The position numbers and the translations under genes were made by a program. Of a stretch of DNA of 59,074 bases, positions 45,423-53,963 are shown one piece after another; positions within the stretch are counted from its first letter, which is position 1, and every line of letters starts with the position of its first letter. This DNA is from Mycobacterium sp. (GTDB lineage: Bacteria; Actinomycetota; Actinomycetes; Mycobacteriales; Mycobacteriaceae), in contig JAOPVX010000127.1 in the NCBI GenBank assembly GCA_025965975.1, positions 1 to 59,074 on the forward strand, read 5' to 3'. The notes beneath the pieces are model-generated. The model was not told the DNA's origin and searched no databases. It saw only the letters and a list, made by a program, of their open reading frames with translations.

Positions 45423-46487
45423 ATGATCCAGGTGTGTTCTGCGTGCGGAACGCGGTGGAACGTGCGCGACCGAAGGCGGGTCTGGTGCCCACGCTGCCAC
45501 GGGACTCTGCTGGCGCCGTCCGGCGCCGCGCCCGGAGCCGAGTGGAGCGCCCGTCCGACAGGACCGCCGGGCGGGCTCGGGTCTCCGCCTGCTGGCGGGG
45601 GACGCACGCCGCCGAGGCTGCCGCCCGGATATCGCTGGATCGCGGTGCGGCCGGGGGCGGCCCCGCCGCCGCACCGCCGCAGGCGACCCCTCGGCCCGAC
45701 CCCGCGCTATCCGGTAATCCCCAGGTGGGGTCTGGCGGACAATCTCGAGGCTCCCGAGTTGCAAGCGGCCGGGCCGCGCAGCGGCCCGTCCCTTGCGATG
45801 GTGCGTGCCACCCTGCTCGCGACGATGGTGGTGCTGGGTGTCGCCGCGCTGGTGCACGTGGTGCGCTATGCACTGCTGATCGCCAACCGATCGGTGTTGT
45901 TGAACAAAGTGGTGGCGTTCGCAGCGACCTGGTCGGGCGTGCTCGCCAGTGTCGTCGCGATGTTCACGGTCGTGGCCTGCGTGGTGGTGCTGACCAACTG
46001 GTTGATAGCGCGGCGGGCCACGGCCTTCGCGCATCACCGCCGCGACGATCCACGCCCGGCATGGGTGCTGCGGGCGGGTTGCCTTGTGCCGCTGGTGAAT
46101 CTGGTCTGGGCGCCGGTGTTCGTGATCGAGTTGGCCGGCGTCGAAGATCGGCTGAATTTGCTGCGCAGGCCGATCCTGGTGTGGTGGATCGTGTGGATCT
46201 TCAGCACCGCGGTTTCGGTGTTCTCGCTCGCGACGAGCTTCAGCCAGGATCCGCAGGGCATCGCGGACAACACGGTGACCACGATCGTCGCCTACCTGCT
46301 GGCGCTGGCGGCACTGCTGTTGGCTATGAAGGTGTTCCTCGGCTTCGAGCGCCGGCCGGTCGAGCGGCCGGCCAGGCGCTGGGTGATCGTGCGCGACGAG
46401 GTGGACCCATCGGCCGACAAGCAAACAGCACCCGAGCCTGAGCCGGCAGCTGCGGTTGAGTCTGAAGGGCAGAACCCGGCAGCATAG
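45423..46487 (+). CDS. DUF4328 membrane protein with N-terminal zinc ribbon
   Basis: 354 residues. The N-terminus MIQVCSACGTRWNVRDRRRVWCPRCHG is a CxxC...CxxC zinc ribbon. A Pro/Arg-rich linker (PPRLPPGYRWIAVRPG) follows. Five to six helices form the DUF4328 domain (LLATMVVLGVAALVHVV, SVVAMFTVVACVVVLTNWL, RRPILVWWIVWIFSTAVSV, VTTIVAYLLALAALLLAMKV). The C-terminal tail is acidic. M. tuberculosis Rv3843c has the same plan and position. The function is unknown. It ends four bases before glpQ1. Confidence 0.88.
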   Translation: MIQVCSACGTRWNVRDRRRVWCPRCHGTLLAPSGAAPGAEWSARPTGPPGGLGSPPAGGGRTPPRLPPGYRWIAVRPGAAPPPHRRRRPLGPTPRYPVIPRWGLADNLEAPELQAAGPRSGPSLAMVRATLLATMVVLGVAALVHVVRYALLIANRSVLLNKVVAFAATWSGVLASVVAMFTVVACVVVLTNWLIARRATAFAHHRRDDPRPAWVLRAGCLVPLVNLVWAPVFVIELAGVEDRLNLLRRPILVWWIVWIFSTAVSVFSLATSFSQDPQGIADNTVTTIVAYLLALAALLLAMKVFLGFERRPVERPARRWVIVRDEVDPSADKQTAPEPEPAAAVESEGQNPAA

Positions 46488-46491
46488 CCGT

Positions 46492-47316
46492 ATGAAGTCG
46501 GGCGACGGCATGTTCGGCGGCCATCCGTTCGTGGTGGCGCACCGTGGCGCATCCGCCGAACGTCCGGAGCACACCCTGGCGGCCTATGAACTGGCGCTCA
46601 AGGAAGGCACCGACGGTGTTGAATGCGATGTCCGCCTGACCCGCGACGGCCACCTGGTGTGCGTGCACGACCGGCGGGTGGACCGGACGTCCAATGGGAC
46701 CGGACTGGTCAGCGAGATGACACTGGCGCAGATGCGCGAACTCGACTTCGGGGGGTGGCACCCCAGTTGGCGCCCCGACGGCAGCCAGGGCGACACCGGC
46801 CTGCTCGCGCTCGACGACCTGGTTTCCCTCGTCCTGGACTGGAACCGGCCCGTCAAGCTCTTCATCGAGACCAAGCATCCCGTTCGATACGGCGCGCTGG
46901 TGGAGAGCAAGGTGCTGGCCTTGCTGCACCGGTATGGCATCGCGTCGCCGGCCTCGGCGGATCTGTCCCGCGCGGTGGTGATGTCGTTCTCCGCGGCGGC
47001 GGTGTGGCGGATCCGGCGCGCGGCCCCGATGCTGCCGACGGTGCTGCTCGGTGAGACCTCCCGCTACCTCGGCGGAGGCGCCGCCACTACCGTCGGCGCC
47101 ACCGCCGTTGGGCCGTCCATCGCGACGCTGCGCGAACACCCCGAGTTGGTGGACCGGGCCGCGGCCCAGGGCCGTGCGCTGTACTGCTGGACCGTCGACC
47201 ACTACGAGGATGTCCGGTACTGCCGCGACGTCGGCGTGGCGTGGGTGGCGACGAACCATCCCGGCCGCACCAAGGTATGGCTGCAGAACGGGCTGACGGG
47301 CGCGGGAAGGGATTAA
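46492..47316 (+). CDS. glpQ1: Glycerophosphodiester phosphodiesterase
   Basis: 274 residues from the ATG at 46492, the same length as the M. tuberculosis enzyme. GDPD motifs: VVAHRGASAERPEHTLAAY (catalytic His-Arg and Glu), GVECDVRLTRDGHLVCVHD (metal Glu/Asp and second His) and FIETKHP. The C-terminus has ALYCWTVDHYEDVRY. It hydrolyses glycerophosphodiesters to glycerol-3-phosphate and alcohols. It is in operon with the DUF4328 gene. No exported signal is seen, so it should act in the cytoplasm. Confidence 0.94.
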   Translation: MKSGDGMFGGHPFVVAHRGASAERPEHTLAAYELALKEGTDGVECDVRLTRDGHLVCVHDRRVDRTSNGTGLVSEMTLAQMRELDFGGWHPSWRPDGSQGDTGLLALDDLVSLVLDWNRPVKLFIETKHPVRYGALVESKVLALLHRYGIASPASADLSRAVVMSFSAAAVWRIRRAAPMLPTVLLGETSRYLGGGAATTVGATAVGPSIATLREHPELVDRAAAQGRALYCWTVDHYEDVRYCRDVGVAWVATNHPGRTKVWLQNGLTGAGRD

Positions 47317-47322
47317 AGCTCG

Positions 47323-48534
47323 TCAGCCCGGCTCGCCGGCATCGAGGACGTCCTGCGGGACGGGCGAGTCGGACGCCAGCGCCGCGAACAGCTGGCGCGC
47401 GGCGTCGCTGTTCCACACCACGACAGAACCGGAGTCGCTGCCGGTGAACTCCCCGATCGGCACGGTTGCGGTGGTGACGTTGCCCCGCAGGGCCAGCGCC
47501 AGCCGTGCCAGGTCCCAGATGTGGACGCGCGCATCGACTGTGAGCGCGCGGGCGCCCGCATGCGCCATCGGGTACCAGCGCAGCGGGTTGAGCAGTACGG
47601 CCGGGCTGGCGGCACGATGCAGCAGGGCCGACATGAACCGGCGCTGGTTGATCATCCGATCCAGGTCGGCCCGTGGGGTGGCGCGAGTGCGGACATAGCC
47701 GAGCGCGTTGCGGCCGTCGAGCTTCTGACACCCGGCGGGCAGGTCGATGCCGGCGAGCGGGTCGCTGATCGGTTCAGCGGGGCACATGGTCACTCCACCG
47801 ACCGCGTCGACAAGGACGGCGAAACCGTCGAACCCGATCTCGGCGTAGTGGTCGAGCCGGATCCCCGTGGCCTGCTCGACGGTCTGCGCCAACAGCGGAG
47901 CGCCGCCGACGGCGAACGCCGCGTTGATCTTGTCCTCGCCGTCGCCGGGAATCGGCACGTAGGAGTCCCGCGGGATGGACACCATCGTGGTGGGTGTGCT
48001 TGATCCGATTCCGGGAACGTGCACGAGCAGGATGGTGTCGGTGCGGCCGTTGCCGATGTCGCCGCCGGTGGCCAGCTCGGCCTGCTGGTCAGGGGTCAGG
48101 CCCTGGCGGCTGTCCGATCCCACCAGCAGCCAGGTGGTGCCCTTGCCGGCAGCGGGTCGCTCGGGATAGTCGGCCAGCGCAGGGATGCGGTGCAGCGACG
48201 AGTCCGTCCACCAACCCGCGCCCACCACCGCGACGACGAACACCAACAGGAACGCGAGCACAATGCGGCCCCAATGTCGTTTGCGGCGCGGCTTTTTTGC
48301 CTTCGTTGGGGCAAGTGGTTGTTGCTCCATCGGCGCAGGCCGGTGCGGCGGCCGCACAGTGGGCGGCGGGGCCGCGGGACCACGGGGCGGACGCGGCGGA
48401 CGAACCGGGGGCGGCTGCGGGCGCGGTGGCCACGCGGGATGCGGCCGGTAGTTGGGGTCACGGCGGATCACTTGCGACGGCTCCCGGCGCGACCTCGGGG
48501 CGGGGCCAGGGGCGCGCGGCCCGTCGTCGTTCAC
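47323..48534 (-). CDS. LytR-CpsA-Psr (LCP) family protein
   Basis: 403 residues from a GTG at 48534. A Pro/Arg-rich cytoplasmic tail leads to one transmembrane helix (RIVLAFLLVFVVAVVGAGWW). The LCP domain follows: LLVGSDSRQGL with Asp/Arg for the lipid diphosphate, TDTILLVHV, STPTTMVSIPRDSYV, KINAAFAVGG and a GYVRTRATPRADLDRMINQRRF end. LCP enzymes attach arabinogalactan or other polymers to peptidoglycan from a lipid carrier. M. tuberculosis has a shorter relative (Rv3840) in this slot. Here the gene is full length, 31 bases after the CPBP gene, and converges on glpQ1 with six bases between. Confidence 0.93.
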   Translation of the reverse strand: MNDDGPRAPGPAPRSRREPSQVIRRDPNYRPHPAWPPRPQPPPVRPPRPPRGPAAPPPTVRPPHRPAPMEQQPLAPTKAKKPRRKRHWGRIVLAFLLVFVVAVVGAGWWTDSSLHRIPALADYPERPAAGKGTTWLLVGSDSRQGLTPDQQAELATGGDIGNGRTDTILLVHVPGIGSSTPTTMVSIPRDSYVPIPGDGEDKINAAFAVGGAPLLAQTVEQATGIRLDHYAEIGFDGFAVLVDAVGGVTMCPAEPISDPLAGIDLPAGCQKLDGRNALGYVRTRATPRADLDRMINQRRFMSALLHRAASPAVLLNPLRWYPMAHAGARALTVDARVHIWDLARLALALRGNVTTATVPIGEFTGSDSGSVVVWNSDAARQLFAALASDSPVPQDVLDAGEPG

Positions 48535-48565
48535 AGCAACGAATCTACGTGCCAGGCAGCCGCGA

Positions 48566-49342
48566 TTACGTCAGCCAGCCGAGGTGGCCCGCCGCCAGCG
48601 CATAGCCGACGTAGGCGATCGTGTCGATGATCCCGTGCGCGATGATCAACGGCCACAGCCTGCCGGTGCGCTGCCACACATAGGCGAACACCAGGCCCAT
48701 CACGACATTGCCCAGTCCCGCGCTGAAGCCCTGGTAGAGGTGGTATGCACCGCGCAGCAGGCTGGAGGCCAGCAGGGCCGCCACCGGGTTGACCCGCAGC
48801 TGGCGCAGCCGCGTCAGCAGGAACGCGACCACGATGACCTCTTCTGCCCAGCCGTTGGCGAACGCCGATACGATCAGCACCGGTATCCGCCACCAGGTGT
48901 CGTAGAGCTCCGCTGGCTCCACGTGTGCGCTCAACCCCAGTGCCCGGGCCGCCACGTACAGGCCCAGTCCTGGGAGTCCGATCAGCGCAGCGAGGCCGAG
49001 GCCGCCAAGCACGTCGGGCCGCAAGCGCACCCTGCCAAGCCCGATCTGAGCGGGCCCGAATCCACTGCGCCACAACAGGTATACGCCCAGAGTGCCCCAC
49101 GCGACGAGTTGGAAGGTGACCGCGAGGTTCAGGCCGAGATCAATGAGGTCGAACGGTGAGCGACGCGGATTGAGGGCTACCCGCCGGCCGGCCAGGCCGA
49201 GCAGCACCGCCTCGATCAGGTTCAGAAACGCCGTATAGGCACTCAGCCCGAACGACACCGCCAAGACGACCGCGATTTCGATGCGCAGCCAACGCCGCTG
49301 CGGATCGGTCAGCTCGTCGGGTGGCCCTGTCACCGGAGACAC
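48566..49342 (-). CDS. CPBP-family intramembrane metalloprotease
   Basis: 258 residues from a GTG at 49342. About seven hydrophobic helices. CPBP motifs: GWAEEVIVVAFLLTRL (the paired Glu), RGAYHLYQGFSAGL (motif 2 with Arg and His) and LIIAHGIIDTI (motif 3). Such proteases resemble CAAX-processing enzymes. In bacteria some act in bacteriocin self-protection or cleave membrane-bound regulators. It sits between the DUF2470 gene (18 bases upstream) and the LCP gene (31 bases downstream), so the three are probably one operon. Confidence 0.9.
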   Translation of the reverse strand: MSPVTGPPDELTDPQRRWLRIEIAVVLAVSFGLSAYTAFLNLIEAVLLGLAGRRVALNPRRSPFDLIDLGLNLAVTFQLVAWGTLGVYLLWRSGFGPAQIGLGRVRLRPDVLGGLGLAALIGLPGLGLYVAARALGLSAHVEPAELYDTWWRIPVLIVSAFANGWAEEVIVVAFLLTRLRQLRVNPVAALLASSLLRGAYHLYQGFSAGLGNVVMGLVFAYVWQRTGRLWPLIIAHGIIDTIAYVGYALAAGHLGWLT

Positions 49343-49360
49343 GGTAGCGGCAGCGGGGTC

Positions 49361-50079
49361 CTAGAGTCGTCGCGCGCGCAGCCCGTTGAGGAACGGGCAG
49401 CCCATCAGGATGCGGATCGCCTGGCTGAGCCCGGTCACGTCGTCGACCGGTTTGGCGAACGGCAGCCGCACATCGTGATCGCCTTCGTCGTTTTCGACCC
49501 GCAGTTGCACCCCGTAGCGGTCGAGGCCAAGCGGTCTGACCCGGCCGCGGCGCAGCGGCATCGGCAGCCGGGTCGCCAGCCGGTCGACGACCTCGTGATG
49601 TGCCGACTCCATGTGCTGCAGCCGGCACGACTCCGTCGCGCGTCCGCGACCTCCACCGACTCGATTTCCAGTCGCATCAACGCGTAGCGGGTGTCGGCGA
49701 CGGAATCAGAATTCACTTGGAGAAGAGCGGGATTGGGGTCCTTGGCGGCGATCAGGTCGAGCAGGGCGGCGACTTCGCTGACGGGGACGCCGTGCAGACG
49801 CCCGCGGATCCACACCAGTGAGCGCACCGGCTCACGCAGCGGCAGCGGGGCGTAGTCGGTCATCTCAAGTACCGCCCCCAGACCCGCGGTCCCTGCGGCG
49901 AGCGCCATCCCGGCGAGGATGCCGTCGCAAGGGACGGTGATCGCGAACGATCCGTCGGCGAGCAGCTGGTGCACCGGTGTGGAGGTGGGCTCGACGCCCT
50001 CGACCGCGAACATGGCGCCACCCGCCCGCCCGCCCGCACTGCGGATTCGCTCGGCCGTCGTCGGTGCCACTGCTGTCAT
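49361..50079 (-). pseudogene. DUF2470 protein (Rv3839-like) with one frameshift
   Basis: The first frame (MTAVAPTTAERIRSAGGRAG to ALMRLEIESVEVADA) covers the N-terminal half. Around 49645 homology changes to a second frame that gives ESCRLQHMESAHHEVVDRLA and the DUF2470 end VRPLGLDRYGVQLRV... FLNGLRARRL, stopping at 49361. One missing G (GCGGCG to GCGCG) would restore about 239 residues. DUF2470 domains occur in haem-related and HugZ-like proteins. In M. tuberculosis, Rv3839 is repressed by iron through IdeR, and a good iron box lies just upstream here. The shift may be a sequencing error. Confidence 0.8.
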
Positions 50080-50097
50080 CGCGCCAGCTCCAATTGA

Positions 50098-50116
50098 TGA
50101 GGTACGGCTAACCTAA
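50098..50116. promoter_or_regulatory. IdeR iron box
   Basis: TGAGGTACGGCTAACCTAA matches the 19-base iron box TTAGGTTAGGCTAACCTAA at 16 of 19 positions, including a perfect right half. It lies 19 bases before the start of the DUF2470 gene, where bound IdeR with iron would block transcription. It also lies about 78 bases before pheA, which may or may not respond. Confidence 0.8.
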
Positions 50117-50193
50117 CTAGCCAACCGTTCGGGGAGCACGGCCTACCGAAGCGGCATCAGGGGCGGCGCCCCGACAACCGATAGGGTTGAAAT

Positions 50194-51120
50194 GTGCCAC
50201 GCATCGCCTATCTCGGACCCGAAGGGACATTCACCGAGGCGGCCTTGCTCAAGATCTCGGCCAGCGGGTTGGTTCCCGGCACCGGCTCGTCGGACGCCAT
50301 CACGCCGATCCCAACGGAGAGCACGCCCGCAGCTCTCGCCGCTGTCCGGTCCGGCGACGCCGACTACGCCTGCGTGCCGATCGAAAACTCGATCGAGGGA
50401 TCGGTTCTGCCGACCCTGGACAACCTCGCCGCCGGGACGCCACTGCAGATCTTCGCCGAGCTGACCCTCGACGTGTCGTTCACCATCGTCGTGCGAAGAG
50501 GCACGCCGGCCTCAGAGGTGGACACCGTGGCGGCCTTCCCGGTGGCGGCCGCCCAGGTGCGGCATTGGCTGACCGAACACCTGCCGAAGGCGCAAGTGGT
50601 GCCTGCCAATTCGAACGCCGCGGCCGCACACGACGTCTCCAACGGGCGCGCCGACGCCGGGGTGAGCACGGCACTGGCGGCGGCACGCTACGGCCTGACG
50701 GTGCTGGCCACCGATGTCGTCGACGAGCCAAACGCGCGCACCCGGTTCGTGTTGGCAGGGCAGCCGGGACCGCCGCAGGCCCGCACAGGAGCCGACCGCA
50801 CCTCGGTCGTGCTGCGGCTCGACAACGTCCCAGGCGCGCTGGTGTCGGCGTTGACGGAGTTCGCGATCCGCGACATCGACCTCACCCGTATCGAATCCCG
50901 GCCCACCCGAACCGAACTCGGCACCTACATCTTCTTCCTGGACTGCGTGGGGCACATCGACGACCACGCGGTCGCCGAGGCACTCAAAGCCCTGCACCGT
51001 CGTTGTGCTGACGTGCGCTACTTGGGTTCGTGGCCGACAGGAGCTGCCGCCGGTGCGGTGCCGCCCCTGCTCGATGAGGCATCCCTCTGGCTGACGCGGC
51101 TGCGGGAGGGCAAGCCGTGA
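50194..51120 (+). CDS. pheA: Prephenate dehydratase
   Basis: 308 residues from a GTG at 50194. The dehydratase domain opens RIAYLGPEGTFTEAAL and holds CVPIENSIEGSV and the NARTRFVLAG active-site Thr-Arg-Phe. A C-terminal ACT domain follows (NVPGALVSALTEFAIRDIDL, then IESRPTRTELGTYIFFLD), the phenylalanine feedback site. It converts prephenate to phenylpyruvate for phenylalanine synthesis. It overlaps the next gene by four bases (GTGA). Confidence 0.97.
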   Translation: MPRIAYLGPEGTFTEAALLKISASGLVPGTGSSDAITPIPTESTPAALAAVRSGDADYACVPIENSIEGSVLPTLDNLAAGTPLQIFAELTLDVSFTIVVRRGTPASEVDTVAAFPVAAAQVRHWLTEHLPKAQVVPANSNAAAAHDVSNGRADAGVSTALAAARYGLTVLATDVVDEPNARTRFVLAGQPGPPQARTGADRTSVVLRLDNVPGALVSALTEFAIRDIDLTRIESRPTRTELGTYIFFLDCVGHIDDHAVAEALKALHRRCADVRYLGSWPTGAAAGAVPPLLDEASLWLTRLREGKP

Positions 51121-51803
51121 GTGGGCGGCTGGTGCTGGTCCGACACGGACAGTCGCACGGCAACGTCCACCGTCGCCTCGACACCCGGCCGCCAGGGGCG
51201 GCGCTGACCGACCTTGGCCGCGATCAGGCCCGCGCCTTCGCCCGCGACCTGCCGCATCGCCCGGCGATGATTGCTCACTCGGTGGCCGTGCGGGCCGCCC
51301 AGACCGCGGCGGAGATCAGCGGCGAGCTCGGCCTTGACACCCACGAATTCGAGGGCATTCACGAGGTCCAGGTGGGTGACCTCGAGGACCGCAACGACGA
51401 CACCGCGATCGCCTCGTTCGAGTCGGTCTATCAACGGTGGCACGAGGGCGATCTGGACGTGCCGATGCCGCGCGGGGAGACCGGCAACGAGGTGCTCGAC
51501 CGCTATGTGCCGGTGCTGACTGGGCTGCGGATGCGCCACCTCGACGACGACGCGTGGCATGGCGACATCGTCGTGGTCAGCCACGGCGCCGCGATCCGGC
51601 TCGTGTCGGCGGTGCTGGCGGGCGTCGACGGCAGCTTCGCCCTCGACCATCACCTGGCCAACACAGAATCCGTTGTGCTGTCGCCGATTACCGACGGGCG
51701 GTGGAGCTGCGTGCAGTGGTCGACGCTGACGCCGCCGTTCTACCCCGAGCCCGATGTGCACCCGGTCGAGGATGCGCTGCAGTCAGCCGACCCGATGGGC
51801 TGA
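51117..51803 (+). CDS. Histidine phosphatase (phosphoglycerate mutase-like)
   Basis: 228 residues from a GTG overlapping the pheA stop. The phosphohistidine motif LVLVRHGQSHGNVHRRLD, then a second catalytic region VVVSHGAAIRLVSAVLAG. Most proteins of this group annotated as mutases in actinobacteria are phosphatases acting on small phosphates. The tight coupling to pheA is conserved in mycobacteria (Rv3837c), but no link to aromatic synthesis is proven. Confidence 0.92.
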   Translation: MSGRLVLVRHGQSHGNVHRRLDTRPPGAALTDLGRDQARAFARDLPHRPAMIAHSVAVRAAQTAAEISGELGLDTHEFEGIHEVQVGDLEDRNDDTAIASFESVYQRWHEGDLDVPMPRGETGNEVLDRYVPVLTGLRMRHLDDDAWHGDIVVVSHGAAIRLVSAVLAGVDGSFALDHHLANTESVVLSPITDGRWSCVQWSTLTPPFYPEPDVHPVEDALQSADPMG

Positions 51804-51977
51804 TGCGAGGGCGCCGCATGTGCACCCGAGCGCGTCGCAATCGACGCTGAATGCGTGCACCACTTCGGGGGTGGCGCAGCCGTCCTCGGTGCATTCCGAC
51901 CGATACCAGGCGTGGTGAACGACGGTGCCATGGCAGTGCTCGAGCCCCGCAAGGCACTCGCGGCAGTCACTGCTCAT
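51783..51977 (-). CDS. Small cysteine-rich protein
   Basis: 64 residues starting MSSDCRECLAGLEHCHGT. Eight Cys and several His are arranged CxxC...CxH...C...C...C...CxC, which suggests two metal sites or disulfides. Composition and codon use look coding. It is convergent with the mutase-like gene and overlaps its end by 21 bases. I do not know a function. A zinc-binding small protein is the natural guess. Confidence 0.6.
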   Translation of the reverse strand: MSSDCRECLAGLEHCHGTVVHHAWYRSECTEDGCATPEVVHAFSVDCDALGCTCGALASAHRVG

Positions 51978-52068
51978 GGCCCCTTGATAGCACCGGGCAG
52001 GGGCAAAGCGTGGTTGCCGCGCCTGGCTCGGGCCCGTTATCCAGCCGGTCGGTGTTTGCGCAACCGGC

Positions 52069-52407
52069 TCATCCCCAACCCAATTCGTGAAGCCGCTCGT
52101 CGTCGATGCCGAAATGATGGGCGATCTCGTGGATCACCGTGATCGCGACTTCGTCCACCACCTCATCGTCGTCTTCGCAGACCTCAAGCAGCGCCTCGCG
52201 GTAGATAGTGATGGTGTCGGGCAGCGAGCCCGCGTACCACGAATCACGTTCGGTCAGTGCCACACCGTGATACAGGCCGAGCAGGTCGGGTTCGTCGGGG
52301 TTACGGGCCTCGACAAGGACCACGACGTTGTCGATGGCCGCGGCAAGCTCGGGCGGAATCAAGTCGAGTGCGTCGGAGACCAGCTCGTCAAACCGTTGCG
52401 GGCTCAT
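52069..52407 (-). CDS. Zincin-like metallopeptidase family protein (Rv3836-like)
   Basis: 112 residues from the ATG at 52407. A GTG at 52419 would add four. The active helix VDEVAITVIHEIAHHFGIDDERLHELGWG carries HExxH and a following His. The upstream part has LVSDALDLIPPELAAAIDNVVV and LLGLYHGVALTERDSWYAGSLP, typical of this minimal metallopeptidase family. A role in protein turnover is unproven. It is 16 bases after the Rv3835-like gene on the same strand, so probably co-transcribed. Confidence 0.88.
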   Translation of the reverse strand: MSPQRFDELVSDALDLIPPELAAAIDNVVVLVEARNPDEPDLLGLYHGVALTERDSWYAGSLPDTITIYREALLEVCEDDDEVVDEVAITVIHEIAHHFGIDDERLHELGWG

Positions 52408-52423
52408 CCGCCCGGGCACGCGG

Positions 52424-53839
52424 CTACTGCCCCGGCGGTGGCAGTGGCTCGGCAGGCGGCGCCGGCGCAGGCGCCGGTGCGGCCTCAGGCGGAGGTGGAG
52501 GGGCAACAGGTCCAGGAGGCGCGCCCATACCCTGCGGGGCGCCGTCGGGTGGCGGTGGTGCATCCTGCGGTGCGCCAGGCGGCGGTGGTGCGTTGAGGAA
52601 CGCGTTGCCTGGTGGCGGAGGGGCCACCGTCGAGGTCGGTGCGGTCTGACCCGCCGTGGTGCCCGTCGACTGTTGCCCAGGCATGTGCTGGGTCTGCTGA
52701 CCCGGGTCGGTGGTCTGAGGACTGGTGTACTGCGAGGAGGTGTCCGGCATTTGGGGCTCGATTAACGGGATCGGCGGCAGGTCAAGCCGACCTTCGGGGA
52801 TGTCCGGCGGCGCGATCGGCGGCTGACCGTTGATCATCAGCGGACCCTTGGCGCTGTTGAGCAATGTCGACCAGCCGCCGTTGCCCAGTGTCGCGCCGAT
52901 GCTGCACGACACCTGGTGGCTGCCCGCCGACCAGCTCGGCAGCGAGACGGTGCTGTAAATCAGGGTGAGTGTGGTGCTGCGCAGCTGGATCGGCGCCAGG
53001 TAGGCGTCCGTCATCCTGGTGCAGGCGTCCTTGATGAAGGTGTCCTGGTCGGGTTCCGGCGGCAACGCCGTTGGGAACTTCTCGGCCAGGTTGACCGCGC
53101 CCGTGACCTCCATGGCGTGTGGCGCCGCGCAGTCGACTGGAATGTCGGTCGGCTGGTTGGTGGTCGGGTCGATGCCAAGGCAGGTGCCTGCCGGCCACAC
53201 CTTCGACTGGTCGACGTCGGCGACCTTGCCCTTGAACGCGATCTGCTGGTTGTTCGGCCCCGGCAGCTGCAAGCCGCACAGCATGCGTCGCTCACCCGAC
53301 TGTCGCCACGCCTTCTCACCCGACCACAGCATGCTGACGGTGAACCGGCTGTTCGGGTCGAAGCGGGCGCCGAGGTAGCGCTTCACGGCTACCGAGCACT
53401 GCTCCTGGCTGATCTGCTGAATACGGGCGGCCGACGGCGGCTGCGCGCCGGGGCCGTACTCGGTTCCTGGGAAGGTCCGCATGTCCACCGACTCGGCGAC
53501 CTCGAAGCGGTGCTCGTCTTTGCAGTCGACGATCTGCGCCGAGTCCGGGGTGCGCTCGGGCCAGTTCAGACAGTCGCCACTGTTGGCGTGGTTGAACGTG
53601 TCGTTGCCCCGGGGGCCGAGTGAGATCGTGCTGGCGGTGAGCCCGTTGGAGCCGTCCTTGCCCGGCAGCGCCGTGATGAGCCCTGCGATGAGCAGGCCAC
53701 CCAGCGCCGTCAACAACAGCGCGCGGCGCGTCGACGTGGCCTGCAGACTCTGCCACCACGCCACCCGCTGCGACGGCTGTTCGTCGTCGCCCTTGTGCGA
53801 GTCTGCGAGCGATTGCCCGCGTTCGGGTGCCTCCAACAT
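52424..53839 (-). CDS. Septum-formation family membrane protein (Rv3835-like)
   Basis: 471 residues from an ATG at 53839 (MLEAPERGQSLADSHKGDD). The frame is open further upstream, but that part overlaps serS and is antisense. A short acidic cytoplasmic tail leads to one transmembrane helix (RRALLLTALGGLLIAGLITALPG). Two related outer domains with Cys pairs follow (GDCLNWPERTPDSAQIVDCKDEHRFEV; GTCLGIDPTTNQPTDIPVDCAAPHAMEV), the Septum_form pattern. The end is a long Pro-rich tail (PPPPGNAFLNAPPPPGAP). The exact role in division is unknown. Confidence 0.88.
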   Translation of the reverse strand: MLEAPERGQSLADSHKGDDEQPSQRVAWWQSLQATSTRRALLLTALGGLLIAGLITALPGKDGSNGLTASTISLGPRGNDTFNHANSGDCLNWPERTPDSAQIVDCKDEHRFEVAESVDMRTFPGTEYGPGAQPPSAARIQQISQEQCSVAVKRYLGARFDPNSRFTVSMLWSGEKAWRQSGERRMLCGLQLPGPNNQQIAFKGKVADVDQSKVWPAGTCLGIDPTTNQPTDIPVDCAAPHAMEVTGAVNLAEKFPTALPPEPDQDTFIKDACTRMTDAYLAPIQLRSTTLTLIYSTVSLPSWSAGSHQVSCSIGATLGNGGWSTLLNSAKGPLMINGQPPIAPPDIPEGRLDLPPIPLIEPQMPDTSSQYTSPQTTDPGQQTQHMPGQQSTGTTAGQTAPTSTVAPPPPGNAFLNAPPPPGAPQDAPPPPDGAPQGMGAPPGPVAPPPPPEAAPAPAPAPPAEPLPPPGQ

Positions 53840-53963
53840 CGGCTCTATTGTGACAGGCGTGTCGGGCGTTGTGACAAGTGATGCAGTTGTAATGTTACGA
53901 GGTTGTGCCTGAGCGGCCCCCTCGGCATCTTCGGCCTGCGCGACCGACAGTAGGGTTGCGGCC

